DNA from: JACVRW01 sp963820315
Lineage (GTDB): Bacteria; Actinomycetota; Thermoleophilia; Solirubrobacterales; Thermoleophilaceae
Length of the DNA stretch: 64,000 nt
Assembly: GCA_963820315.1 (NCBI GenBank)
Contig: CAWFZK010000020.1
Span: 1 to 64,000 of the forward strand
Reading direction: 5' to 3'
Positions 1 to 8,897 of the stretch are shown piece by piece (within the stretch, counting starts at the first letter, position 1; the number at the start of each line of letters is the position of its first letter). The position numbers and the translations under genes were made by a program. Below the pieces are notes generated by a model, which did not search any database, had not been told where the DNA came from, and was given only the letters and a program-made list of their open reading frames with translations.

Positions 1-1052
1 GGAGCTGGACATCCGGAGCGTCGAGGCCGCCGCGGGTTCGCCAGAAGCCCCCCGCCTCGGCGATGCTCGAGGTCAGCGGGCCGCGGCCGCTCGCCACGAG
101 GCTCGCCAGGTTGTCGGGGTTCATCGCTCCGAACAGGCTGTCCTCGCGCGACGCCAGGTAGCCGACGCCGCATGCCGGGTGGTCACTGAGGCCCCGCCCG
201 ACGCCCCGCGACTCCGCGACCGGATCGATCTGGAGCTGGGCGAGCTCGTCGGGGCGGCCGATCCCGGACAGCATCAGCAGCTGGGGAGAGTTGTAGGCGC
301 CGCAGCTCACGATCACCTCGGTCGACGCGCGAAAGTCGAGCAGCTTGCCGATCCGTGCACCGTGCACACCGACGGCGCGCGTGCCGTCGAACAGGACCTT
401 CAGCACCCGCACATTGGTCTCCACTCGAAGGTTCGGCCGCGCCAGCGCCGGGCGAAGGTAGGCGCCGGCCGTGCTGCAGCGCAGCCCGTCGCGCTGGGTC
501 ACCTGGTGCCAGCCGACGCCGTCCTGCTCGGGGCCGTTGAAGTCGTCGTTGGCTTTGAGCCCGTTAGCGATTGCGGTGTCGATGAAGGCCTTCGCGATCG
601 GGTTGCGCGAGCGCCCGTCCGAGACGCTCAACGGACCTCCGGCGCCGTGCCGCTCGTCGGCGCCGCGCTCGTTGTCCTCGGCGCGCTTGAAGCACGGCAG
701 CATCTCGTCCCAGCCCCAGCCCGCACAGCCGAGGTCGGGCCACTCGTCGTAGTCGAGCCGGTGACCGCGGACGTAGACCATCCCGTTGGTCGACGACGAC
801 CCGCCGAGAACACGGCCGCGCGGCAGGAAGATGCGCCGGTTGTTGCATCCCTGCTCGTAGCCGGTCGAGGTGGTCCCAGTCCTTGTCCGTGCGCATCAAC
901 GCCGGGAACGCGGCCGGGATCCGAATCAGGTCGCTGTCGTCCGGCCCGCCGGCCTCGATCAAGAGGACCTCGACATCCGGGTTTTCGCTGAGCCGGTTGG
1001 CGAGCACGCAACCGGTGGAGCCGGCGCCCACGATCACGTAGTCGTACGTCAT
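1..1052 (-). CDS. GMC-family FAD oxidoreductase (choline-dehydrogenase-like), 5' part, frameshifted
   Basis: Reads from a start at 1052 leftward off the window edge. The N-terminus shows the FAD-binding Rossmann motif GAGSTG and the GMC signature region (LPRGRVLGGSSSTNGM), followed by WPDLGCAGWGWDEMLPCFKRAE and a GMC signature 2-like stretch (GAYNSPQLLMLSGIG). These features identify a glucose-methanol-choline oxidoreductase that oxidises an alcohol with FAD. One extra base near 864-867 breaks the frame between DWDHL and GYEQG; both sides are otherwise highly conserved, so a sequencing error is at least as likely as a real mutation. The C-terminal substrate and catalytic His part lies outside the window. 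A start 16 codons upstream is possible, but the conserved MTYDYVIVGAG start is preferred. Substrate unknown. Confidence 0.8.
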
Positions 1053-1084
1053 GGACGGGAGTGTCGGTCCTGGCCCCACCGCTT

Positions 1085-1109
1085 CGCATCGGTGAGCCAC
1101 ACGGAACTT
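1085..1109 (-). promoter_or_regulatory. 25-bp motif upstream of the GMC gene
   Basis: On the minus strand this reads AAGTTCCGTGTGGCTCACC then GATGCG, ending 32 nt before the ATG of the oxidoreductase gene. A near-identical element lies exactly 32 nt before the GTG at 4551 (positions 4584-4608). The core resembles an inverted repeat GTGAG-N-CTCAC. Function is inferred from position only. Confidence 0.4.
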
Positions 1110-1115
1110 ACGGCG

Positions 1116-4100
1116 CTATCCGGCGCGCAGGATTTCCCATTCTCCGGGGACGCCCTCGAGTGTGTGGCGCCCGTGCGGGACCAGCGGCATCGGCGTGCCG
1201 GCGCCGAGGTCGCGCACCGTGGCGGACAGCAAGACCTCGCCGGCGTCTGCCAGCGCGGCGATCCGCACTGCGATCTCGACCTCGCCGGCGTGGAGCCCCG
1301 CACGCACCGGCAGGCCGAGCTCCTGCATGGCGTCGCGCAGCGCTATCGCGCAGGCGACCGCGCTCGCGGGGCGGTCGAAGACGCTGAGGAAGCCGTCGCC
1401 GAGTGTCTTGACCTCACGGCCGCCGTGCGCAGCGAGCAGCTCGCGCATGGTCGCCTCTTGGACGATGTCGGTGAACAGCACCGTCACGGCGGCGATCGGT
1501 GTGTCTGGAGCTGGGGCGAGAGGTGCGGGCGCGTCGCGGGCGAGCGCGGCGGCAATGCCCTCGCGGCTTTTGAGATCGAGCTTGCGCAGGATTGCGGCGA
1601 CGTGCGATTCGACCGTCCTGCGGGTGACGAAGAGCTGCCGGGCGATCTGGGGATTGCTCATTCCCTCGGCGGCGAGCTTGGCCACGCGCAGCTCGCTCGG
1701 CGTCAGTGCGTCGATGCCGGAGCGCACGAGGCGGCGCGGCCGCGCGCCGGTGGCAACGAGCTCCTCGCGCGAGGCCTCGACCAGCGGCTGCGCGCCGCAG
1801 CTGTGTGCGAGCTCCATCGCGCGCGCCAGCGGCTGCCGCGCGTCGGCGCGGTGCCTGGCGCGGCGCAGAGCCGCGCCGAGCCCGAACAGCGCGCGCGCGT
1901 GCTCGACGGGCATCGGGGACGCTTCGAGGCCATCGCACGCCGCGCGCAGCAGGTCGATTCCCTCGTCTCCGCCGACCACGACCCCCGCCGATCGCAGCAC
2001 GAGCCCGCGGCAGACCGGCGCGAGCTTCAGCAGGTTCGCCAGCCCCTCGCGTGCGGCGGCGGTCGCCTCCTCGGTCCGTCCGGCGGCGAGGAGGTACTCG
2101 GGGCGCAGCAAGTAGGCCGGGTAGGGAAATGAGCGGGAGATCCCGCGTCGGCTGATCCAGCCGTCGGCCGCCTCCATGTCGGCCAGCGCCTCCGTGACGC
2201 GGTGCTGTTCCAGGCGCAGGCGGGCTCGCTGGGCGATGAAGATCATGTCCTGGATGGGGCCGATGGAGACGGCCCCACCCAGTCCGTTCTCCTCGAGCAG
2301 CTGATCGGCCTCGTCGAGCCGGCCGAGCTCGGTCAGGGCCCACAGGTGGTTCGCTATCGCGATGCGCCGCACGAGCGGCGTGCCCAGCAAGGCGGAGAGT
2401 TGCATGGCCTCCCGCGCGTCGGCCTCTGCCTCGGGGAGACGGCCTGCCAGGATGCGCGTCCGCGCTGTCAACGCGAGCGCGTTGATCAGGATGGCCATCG
2501 CGCCCTGCTCGCGCGCAACGCGGACCCAGCTGTCACAGGCTCGCTGAGCCGCCTCGATCTCGCCAGCGGACCCCAGCCCGGAGATCGCATATGCGGCCTC
2601 GGTGTGGTGCGCGTCCGACCCGCGGACCTCGACTGCTGCGTCCAGGCGGCGCGCTTCCGGGAGCAGCCGGGCGACATCCTCGAAGCGGACGTCGACGGCG
2701 AAGTAGGGCGTGAGTAGCGCGAATGCCGCGAACAGGGGGTAGCTCGGCCACGACGGGTCGGCCGTCGCGATGAGCTCCTTCAGCGATGAGCCGGCGACCG
2801 CCGCAGGAACCAGCGGTGTGGCGAGCTCGAGCGTGGTTCGCGCCAGCGCGATCTCGGCTCGCGACTCAGCCGCCTTCTCGGGGAGCGCCTCGACCGCATC
2901 GCCGAGGGCGCGGGTCGCCTTGTCCAGGTCACCACCTAGGAACCAGCTCACGGCGAGTTCCGCCGCCGCGTGGGCTCGCACGACCGGATCGTCGGAGAGC
3001 TCGAATGCTCTGCCGAGCGCCCGCCGTGTCGTCGCGTGGTCTGCGGCGAGGTGCGCCGCGCGACCGCGCGCGAGATGGGCCCGGGCCAGCAGCGGGGGCG
3101 TCGGCGGCTCAGCCAGGCAGCGATCCAGCAGCGCCGTCGCGGCGTCGATCGCGCCGCGCGCAGCAGCGCGCTCGCCGGCGTGCAGCAGCTGTTCGGCGAC
3201 CCACGGATCGCCTGCCGGCGCCGTGGAGACCAGGTGTACCGCTGCGCGGTCGGGGTTCCGCGAGGCGAGGACCTCCGCGGCGCGACGGTGCTCGAGCGCG
3301 CGCCGCGACGACGACAGCTCCTCGTACACGGCCGCGCGCAGGATCGGGTGCGTGAAGCGCAGCGGCTCACCTGCGGCCAGGATCTGGCTGTGAACGAGCG
3401 CCTCGGCCGCCGCCACCGCGCGCCCGGCGTCGAGCCCGGCGACGGCGGCGGCGAGGTGCACGTCGGCGTCGGTGTCCAGCACCGAGACCGCGCGCGCCAG
3501 CGCGGTCGCCTCCTCGGGCAGCCGCGACAGGCGCAGCAGCACGCTCCGCGCGACGGCGCTCGGTCCGAGCTGACGGACCCGCTCCGCACCCGCGGCGCTC
3601 GCCTCGACGTCGCCGCGCGCCAGCGCGTTGACGAGCTCTGACAACAGGAACGGGTTGCCCCCGGTCGTCTCGTGGCAAGCGCGGCAGAACTTGGCGTTCG
3701 CCGACAGGCCGAGCGCGGCGCGGACCACGCTCGCGCTCGCGGCTTCCGTCAGCGGCTGGGGGACCACCGTCTCGGAGGCCTCGGTGCGCACGGCTTCGAG
3801 CAGTTCGCCCGGAGCGTTGGTCTCACCGCTGCGCACCGCGACCACCACCGCCACCGGGACGCCCTCGAGCCGGCGTGCCAGGTAGACCAGCCATCGCAGC
3901 GACGCAGGGTCCGCCCACTGCGCGTCGTCGACGCACAGCAGCAGCGGCGCGCGCGCCGCGAGGTTCGCCGCGAGCCAGTACAGACCGTGTTGCGCCGCGA
4001 ACGACGCGTCCTGGCCAGGCGGTGCGCCCACGTCCCCGTGCCGGCCGAAAATCGGCTCGACGATCGCGGCGACGCCTTCGAGCAGCTCGGCCCGCCCCGC

Positions 4101-4397
4101 GTCGCTCTCCCCCGCGAGCACCGCCTCGAACAGCTGGCGCACCAGGCCGTAGCCGAAGTCGCTCTCGAGCTCGCCGCCCCGCGCGCGCAGCACCGACACG
4201 CCGCGCTCACGAGCCTCCGCGCAGACGGCGTCCAGCAGCGACGTCTTGCCGATTCCCGCCTCGCCCTCCACTACCGCCAGCGCGCCGTCGCCTCGCTCGG
4301 CCGCCGCGACCGCACGAAGCAGCAGCTCGAACTCGTCGTCGCGCTCGAGCAGCGCCCACGGCGCCGGTGCGTTACTCGCCGAGATCGGTGCGGCCAT
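1116..4397 (-). CDS. LuxR-family AAA ATPase regulator fused to a degenerate class III nucleotide-cyclase domain
   Basis: A 1093-residue protein. The P-loop GEAGIGKTS is at residues 45-53 and the Walker B region (LLLCVDDAQWAD) at about 152-163. A long TPR-like helical middle follows, then a LuxR/GerE helix-turn-helix at about 898-950 (LTPSELRVAKLAAEGMSN...). The last 125 residues carry class III adenylate-cyclase landmarks: VTVLFTDIV, GREVKTLGDGFLSVFD, RAGLHAGE and LEGVPGEW. The cyclase domain is short: the usual stretch after FTDIV is missing, and so is the loop carrying the transition-state Asn/Arg, so catalysis is doubtful and a sensory or pseudo-cyclase role is likelier. LuxR proteins of this size act as ATP-dependent transcriptional regulators. 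The start at 4397 is chosen because the upstream extension overlaps the preceding small gene further. The 59-codon gene just upstream probably shares its transcript. Confidence 0.85.
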   Translation of the reverse strand: MAAPISASNAPAPWALLERDDEFELLLRAVAAAERGDGALAVVEGEAGIGKTSLLDAVCAEARERGVSVLRARGGELESDFGYGLVRQLFEAVLAGESDAGRAELLEGVAAIVEPIFGRHGDVGAPPGQDASFAAQHGLYWLAANLAARAPLLLCVDDAQWADPASLRWLVYLARRLEGVPVAVVVAVRSGETNAPGELLEAVRTEASETVVPQPLTEAASASVVRAALGLSANAKFCRACHETTGGNPFLLSELVNALARGDVEASAAGAERVRQLGPSAVARSVLLRLSRLPEEATALARAVSVLDTDADVHLAAAVAGLDAGRAVAAAEALVHSQILAAGEPLRFTHPILRAAVYEELSSSRRALEHRRAAEVLASRNPDRAAVHLVSTAPAGDPWVAEQLLHAGERAAARGAIDAATALLDRCLAEPPTPPLLARAHLARGRAAHLAADHATTRRALGRAFELSDDPVVRAHAAAELAVSWFLGGDLDKATRALGDAVEALPEKAAESRAEIALARTTLELATPLVPAAVAGSSLKELIATADPSWPSYPLFAAFALLTPYFAVDVRFEDVARLLPEARRLDAAVEVRGSDAHHTEAAYAISGLGSAGEIEAAQRACDSWVRVAREQGAMAILINALALTARTRILAGRLPEAEADAREAMQLSALLGTPLVRRIAIANHLWALTELGRLDEADQLLEENGLGGAVSIGPIQDMIFIAQRARLRLEQHRVTEALADMEAADGWISRRGISRSFPYPAYLLRPEYLLAAGRTEEATAAAREGLANLLKLAPVCRGLVLRSAGVVVGGDEGIDLLRAACDGLEASPMPVEHARALFGLGAALRRARHRADARQPLARAMELAHSCGAQPLVEASREELVATGARPRRLVRSGIDALTPSELRVAKLAAEGMSNPQIARQLFVTRRTVESHVAAILRKLDLKSREGIAAALARDAPAPLAPAPDTPIAAVTVLFTDIVQEATMRELLAAHGGREVKTLGDGFLSVFDRPASAVACAIALRDAMQELGLPVRAGLHAGEVEIAVRIAALADAGEVLLSATVRDLGAGTPMPLVPHGRHTLEGVPGEWEILRAG

Positions 4398-4551
4398 TTT
4401 CGTCGCCCGCCGCCGATCGTACCCCCCGCACAGCATCCAGCAGCGCGATCAGCTCGAGCATCCCCACGAACGGCCGGCGCGGTTGACCATCGCCTTCCAG
4501 CCACCCCGCGACGGCGCCCTCGTCGTCGTGGATCTCGATCGTCACGCGCAC
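4372..4551 (-). CDS. Small hypothetical protein upstream of the LuxR/cyclase gene
   Basis: A 59-residue reading frame with a GTG start, ending TAA inside the 5' end of the LuxR-family gene (26-bp overlap). The product is acidic, begins RVTIEIHDDEGAVAGWLEG, and has a hydrophobic helix-like segment (FVGMLELIALLDAV). Its overlap with the regulator, normal high-GC codon use and an upstream 25-bp motif shared with the GMC gene support a real gene. No function can be assigned; translational coupling to the regulator is inferred. A second in-frame GTG two codons downstream is an alternative start. Confidence 0.5.
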   Translation of the reverse strand: MRVTIEIHDDEGAVAGWLEGDGQPRRPFVGMLELIALLDAVRGVRSAAGDENGRTDLGE

Positions 4552-4583
4552 GGCGAACCAATCTCTGTGAACGCCGCCCGGTC

Positions 4584-4608
4584 CGCATCGGTGAGGCTCA
4601 CTGAACTT
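4584..4608 (-). promoter_or_regulatory. Second copy of the 25-bp upstream motif
   Basis: On the minus strand this reads AAGTTCAGTGAGCCTCACC then GATGCG. It contains a perfect GTGAG-c-CTCAC inverted repeat and ends 32 nt before the start codon of the small gene, the same spacing as the copy before the GMC gene. A common operator or promoter element is inferred. Confidence 0.4.
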
Positions 4609-4627
4609 GCAAGCCGCCTCAGGACGA

Positions 4628-5683
4628 GTATCGGGCGCTTCACATCACGCTGGCGGTCCCGGGTAGGTCATCGCGCAACAGGCCTAGCTGACCGGAGGAG
4701 GCAGCATGATCAGACGAGTGGTGCTCGCGGCGGTGGCCGCGTTGGCGGTGAGCGCAGGGGTGGCGCTGGCGACCCATGACGGAGCATCTGGGCAAGCTGG
4801 GGACGCCCGCGTGGAGGCGCTCTTCGAGCAGACGACCCGGTCGACCCAGTGGGAGCTGGTCGAGCGCGTGAGACTGGGCTTCGACGCCCACCATCCCGAG
4901 GGGGTCGTGAAGGTCGGGGACCGCTTCTTCCTTTCCACCGTCGAGGTCACCGAGCCGACGGTGCGCTGCCCCACGACCTGCGACGGGACCGACCGCAGCC
5001 CGGGCAAGGGCCTGGGCTGGGTGATCGAGTTCGACGCCCAGGGCAACAAGCTGCGTGAGGTCCGCGTGGACGATGGCGCGACGATCTACCACCCGGGCGG
5101 CCTCGACTACGACGGCCGCCGGCTGTGGACGGCGGTGGCCGAGTACCGGCCCAACAAGCCGTCGATCATCTACAGCATGAGCCCGCGCACGCTGCGGCCG
5201 CGGGCCGAGTTCCGCACGCCCGACCACATCGGCGGGATCGCCCACGACACCGAGCGCGATCGCATCGTCGGGCTCAACTGGGGCTCCCGGCTCGCCTACG
5301 AGTGGAGCCTTGAGGGCCGTGAGCGGCGAGTCGACCCCAATCCGTCCCATTACGTTGACTACCAGGACTGTAAGTTCCTGACCGTCGAGCGCGGCACACG
5401 GCCGGGGATGATCTGCGGGGGCATCGCCAGCTACACGCCCCCGGGCGGCCAGTCCTTCGAGCTGGGTGGGCTCGGGATCGTGAGGCTGCCCGGCATGCGG
5501 CCCCAGCACGAGGTCCCGTTCACCCAGTACACGCCCCAGAACCACGTCGCCACCCGCAACGCGATGGACGTCGAGGCCGTGGGTGACCGGCTGCGCCTCT
5601 ACCTGGTGGCCGACGACGACGACTCGGAGATGCTGGTCTACGAGGCCGCTGCCGGCTGATTCAGGTTCTGGCGCTCGTCCGCC
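4628..5683 (+). repeat. 1056-bp direct repeat, copy 1 (contains the DUF6454 gene)
   Basis: Matches 46868-47923 in the same orientation without gaps. By eye there are about 18 mismatches, roughly 98 percent identity, 11 of them in the coding region. Homology starts 78 bp before the ATG and stops 24 bp after the stop codon, so the unit is one gene plus its leader. No transposase or target-site duplication is visible at the edges. Confidence 0.9.
4706..5659 (+). CDS. Secreted DUF6454-family protein, copy 1
   Basis: A 317-residue protein with a typical signal peptide (MIRRVVLAAVAALAV..., cleavage expected after the ALA of GVALA) and a strong ribosome-binding site GGAGGAGG five bases before the ATG. 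The mature part has beta-propeller-like repeats (HHPEGVVKVGDRFFLSTVEV, YHPGGLDYDGRRLWTAVAEY, HIGGIAHDTERDRIVGLNWG), consistent with the DUF6454 family, which has no known biochemical function to my knowledge. An almost identical copy at 46946-47899 differs at four residues. The two cysteines of RCPTTCDG and those at QDCKF and MICGG may form disulfides. Location is probably extracytoplasmic. Confidence 0.75.
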   Translation: MIRRVVLAAVAALAVSAGVALATHDGASGQAGDARVEALFEQTTRSTQWELVERVRLGFDAHHPEGVVKVGDRFFLSTVEVTEPTVRCPTTCDGTDRSPGKGLGWVIEFDAQGNKLREVRVDDGATIYHPGGLDYDGRRLWTAVAEYRPNKPSIIYSMSPRTLRPRAEFRTPDHIGGIAHDTERDRIVGLNWGSRLAYEWSLEGRERRVDPNPSHYVDYQDCKFLTVERGTRPGMICGGIASYTPPGGQSFELGGLGIVRLPGMRPQHEVPFTQYTPQNHVATRNAMDVEAVGDRLRLYLVADDDDSEMLVYEAAAG

Positions 5684-5762
5684 TGCCCGCCTAGCGGCCG
5701 CCGGTCGGGCTCGCCGGGTCGCACTCGGAGGCGCGCTGGGGGTGCAGAATGTTTTTGGGGCT

Positions 5763-8549
5763 ATGTCTGCCGAATTCATCGGGCGGGAGGACGAGCTTGC
5801 CTCGATCGAGGCCTTCCTCGAGCGGTCCGAGCAGGCCCCTTCCGCTCTGGTGCTCGTGGGCGAGGCTGGGATCGGCAAGACAGCGCTATGGCAGATGGCG
5901 GTGGAGCGCGCTCGGGAGGGCCGGGCCAGGGTGCTCTCTGCACGCGCCGTCGAGGCCGAGGCCGCGCTCTCGTTCCTAGGGCTCTCCGACCTGCTCGCGG
6001 GAGTGGTCGACGAGGTGCTGCCGTCGCTCACCGCCCCGCGGCGGCGGGCGCTCCAAGTGGCGCTCCTCTTGGCCGAGCCGGGCCGCGATATCCCTGACCC
6101 GCGCGCCATCGGACTCGCTGTCCTCGACAGCCTGCGGGCGCTCGCCGCGGGCGGCGCAGTGGTCGTCGCGGTTGACGACCTCCAGTGGTTCGATCGATCC
6201 TCAGCGGCGGTCCTCCAGATCGCGCTTCGGCGACTGCGCGGCGAGCCGGTCGGCTTCCTCGCGACCGCTCGGCCCTGGCCCGCGAGCGACATTCTGATAG
6301 AGGTCGATCGCTGGCTCCGGGAGGGTGCGGTCGAGCGGCTCTCTGTCGGTCCGCTCAGCCTCGGCGCGCTCTTCAAGCTGCTCAGGAGCCGGCTCGGGCT
6401 CGAGCTGTCCCGACCGGAGCTCGTGCAACTGCGCGACGTGACGGGTGGGAACGCGTTCTTCGCGCTCGAGCTTGGCCGCGACCTGGCGACCTCAAGACCC
6501 GCCTCCGGTCAACCTCTCCGGGTCCCCGGCACGCTGAGGCAGCTCCTCGGCGAGCGTCTTGATGGATTGCCCGCCGAGACGCGCGAGGTACTCCTGACAG
6601 CGGCGGCACTCGCCCGGCCGACCGTGGCGGTCCTCGCCGGGGCCCACGGCGACACCGAGCAGGTCACCGACGCGCTCGAACGGGCCGCCCGCGCCGGAGT
6701 CCTCGAGATCGAGGACGCCCGAGTGCGTTTCGCCCATCCGCTGCTCGCCTCAGTGTGCTACGAGCAGGCGCCGCCTTGGAGGCGCCGGGCCGCGCACGGG
6801 AGGCTCGCCGCGGCCGTCGACGAAGAGGAGGAGCGAGCACGCCACCTCGCGCTCGCTGCCGAGCACCCCGATGCGGGCGTCGCCTCTGCGCTCGATGCCG
6901 CCGTAGGGGGCGCCATCGCTCGCGGGGCACCGGCGGCGGGAGCCGAGCTGTCCGAGCTCGCCGCCGAGCTGACCCCGTCCGAGGACAGCCAAGGGCGACG
7001 TGCGCGACGTCTCGCGGCGGCCGAAGCCCATCGGCTGGCGGGCGATCGCGAGCGGGCCGGCGCGATCCTCGAGGAACTCCTGCCCAACGTGCTCCCCGGT
7101 GCGGAGCGCGCCGACGTCCTCTTCGCCCTCGCGCGCGGGCGCCGGGCCGACCTGCCGACCATCGCCGAACGATGCGAGGAGGCGCTACGAGAGGTCGGCG
7201 ACGACCACACACGTGCCGCGGAGATCCTCGCTTTCCTCAGCTGGACCCGCCTGCTCGAGGGACGGGTCCGGGCCGCCCTCGCTCATGCCCGCGCTGCGCT
7301 CGAGCACGCGGAGCAGCTCGACGACCCCGAGCTGCTCGCGCGGGCGATCGCGAGGGTCGCGATGGCGGAGACCTGGACGCTCGACGTCACGCCGGGCCTA
7401 CTCGAGCGCGGCGTGGCTGTCGAGGAGCGTCTCGAGCGGCCGCTCGAGTTTCACGAGAGCCCGAGCGTGACGCTCGCACGGCGCCTCATGTGCCTCGCCG
7501 AGTTCGACGCCGCGTATCCGATCCTCGAGGCTGCCGAGGGCAAGGCGATGGCGCGCGGGGACGAAGGCACACGCGGGCACGTGCTCTTCCACCTGTTCCA
7601 GGTGGACTGGTTCACCGGGCGGTGGGAGGCGGCCGGCCGGCACGCCTCGGCCGCGCTCGAACTCGCCGACCAGCTGCGCGACGAGCAGTTTCGAGGGATC
7701 GCCCTCTACGCGCAGGCGCTCCTCGGGGCCCATCTCGGACAGGTCGCGCCCGCGCGTGCCGCGGCCCAAGAGGCACTGTCGATCTCGGAGGCGATTTCGG
7801 ACGCATTGTTTGGCGTTCAGAGCCGCACTGTGCTGGGTTTCCTCGAGCTCTCGCTTGGCGATTTCGACGCGGCGGACCGGTGCCTGCGCGAGCTGCCCGT
7901 CTGGCTCGTCGCACACGGTTGGAACGAGCCCACGGACTTTGCCTGGACGAACGCGATCGAAGCGGCGATCGGCATCGCGGCGCTCGACCGCGCACGCTCC
8001 TACCTCGAGCAGTACGAGGAGCGAGCGGAGCGCTCCGCGAGCCCCTGGGCGCTTGCCACGGCCGCCCGTGACCGTGGCCTCCTGGCCTCCGTGGAGGGGG
8101 ATCTCGACCTCGCCTTGGCCGCGCTCGACCGCGCCGTCACCGAGCACGACCGTATGCGCTGTCCGTTCGAGCGCGGCCGCTCCCTGCTCGTCCTCGGCTC
8201 GGTCCGGCGCCGGGCGCGACAGAAGCGCGCCGCGCGCGAGGCGCTCGAGCAGGCGCTCGGGATCTTCGACGAGCTTGGGGCGAGCCTGTGGGCGCAGAGG
8301 GCGGGCGAAGAGCTCGAGCGCATAAGCGGCCGACGGCCCGGCTCCGGACAGCTGACCGCGACCGAAGAGCGGGTCGCCTCGCTTGCGGCAAAGGGGCTCG
8401 CGAACAAGGAGATCGCCTCAGCCCTGCATATGAGTGTGCACACGGTCGAGGCGCACCTGTCGAGTACCTACCGGAAGCTCGGCGTCCGCTCGCGCACGGC
8501 GCTGGCCGGGCGGCTCGCGGCATCGGGAGAGCAGGCGGTGGAGGAGTAG
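5763..8549 (+). CDS. LuxR-family AAA ATPase transcriptional regulator
   Basis: A 928-residue protein starting MSAEFIGREDEL, the usual opening of this group. P-loop GEAGIGKTA is at residues 33-41, followed by a Walker B region (VVVAVDDLQWFD), a long tetratricopeptide-like region, and a C-terminal LuxR/GerE helix-turn-helix in the last 65 residues (LTATEERVASLAAKGLANKE...VHTVEAHLSSTYRKLGVRSR). It probably works as an ATP-dependent, ligand-sensing activator. The ATG at 5763 is used because everything upstream is non-conserved sequence and repeat tail. Genes 8613 and 8887 follow in the same direction after 63 bp and may be its targets or operon partners. Unlike the regulator at 1116-4397 it has no cyclase tail. 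Confidence 0.88.
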   Translation: MSAEFIGREDELASIEAFLERSEQAPSALVLVGEAGIGKTALWQMAVERAREGRARVLSARAVEAEAALSFLGLSDLLAGVVDEVLPSLTAPRRRALQVALLLAEPGRDIPDPRAIGLAVLDSLRALAAGGAVVVAVDDLQWFDRSSAAVLQIALRRLRGEPVGFLATARPWPASDILIEVDRWLREGAVERLSVGPLSLGALFKLLRSRLGLELSRPELVQLRDVTGGNAFFALELGRDLATSRPASGQPLRVPGTLRQLLGERLDGLPAETREVLLTAAALARPTVAVLAGAHGDTEQVTDALERAARAGVLEIEDARVRFAHPLLASVCYEQAPPWRRRAAHGRLAAAVDEEEERARHLALAAEHPDAGVASALDAAVGGAIARGAPAAGAELSELAAELTPSEDSQGRRARRLAAAEAHRLAGDRERAGAILEELLPNVLPGAERADVLFALARGRRADLPTIAERCEEALREVGDDHTRAAEILAFLSWTRLLEGRVRAALAHARAALEHAEQLDDPELLARAIARVAMAETWTLDVTPGLLERGVAVEERLERPLEFHESPSVTLARRLMCLAEFDAAYPILEAAEGKAMARGDEGTRGHVLFHLFQVDWFTGRWEAAGRHASAALELADQLRDEQFRGIALYAQALLGAHLGQVAPARAAAQEALSISEAISDALFGVQSRTVLGFLELSLGDFDAADRCLRELPVWLVAHGWNEPTDFAWTNAIEAAIGIAALDRARSYLEQYEERAERSASPWALATAARDRGLLASVEGDLDLALAALDRAVTEHDRMRCPFERGRSLLVLGSVRRRARQKRAAREALEQALGIFDELGASLWAQRAGEELERISGRRPGSGQLTATEERVASLAAKGLANKEIASALHMSVHTVEAHLSSTYRKLGVRSRTALAGRLAASGEQAVEE

Positions 8550-8612
8550 CGGGCCCAAAGTGTGGGGCTTTCCAGGATTTCCCCTCCGGCCTGTCGGGCG
8601 TAGCGTTGGTGC

Positions 8613-8897
8613 ATGGTCTACGTCGTCGAGCGCTACCTGCCGGGTCTCTCCAGCTCCGAGCTGCAACGCGCTCTCGTTGTGCTGAGACGAACGACTCGGG
8701 AGATGCGCGGTGAGGGGACCCCGATCCGCTATCTGGGGTCGACCATCGTGCCCGACGACGAGGCGTGCTTCTGCGAATTCGAGGCGCCGTCGCAGGCGGC
8801 GGTTGCCGAGGCGAACCGGCGCGCAGGCGTGGCGTTCGACCGCATCGTCCCCGCGGTCGCCGTCTCGCCCGCGGCCAGGAGAATCAATGATGTCTAG
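8613..8897 (+). CDS. DUF4242 (nickel-binding-protein-like) small protein
   Basis: A 94-residue ferredoxin-fold-like protein. The opening MVYVVERYLPGLSSSELQRA, the central VRYLGSTIVPDDE-like strand (here IRYLGSTIVPDDEACFCEFE) and the C-terminal AGVAFDRIVPAVAV follow the DUF4242 pattern, a family that includes a structurally studied nickel-binding protein from Streptomyces. Metal binding is only an analogy here. It overlaps the next gene by 11 bp, so translation of the flavoenzyme is probably coupled to it. Confidence 0.7.
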   Translation: MVYVVERYLPGLSSSELQRALVVLRRTTREMRGEGTPIRYLGSTIVPDDEACFCEFEAPSQAAVAEANRRAGVAFDRIVPAVAVSPAARRINDV

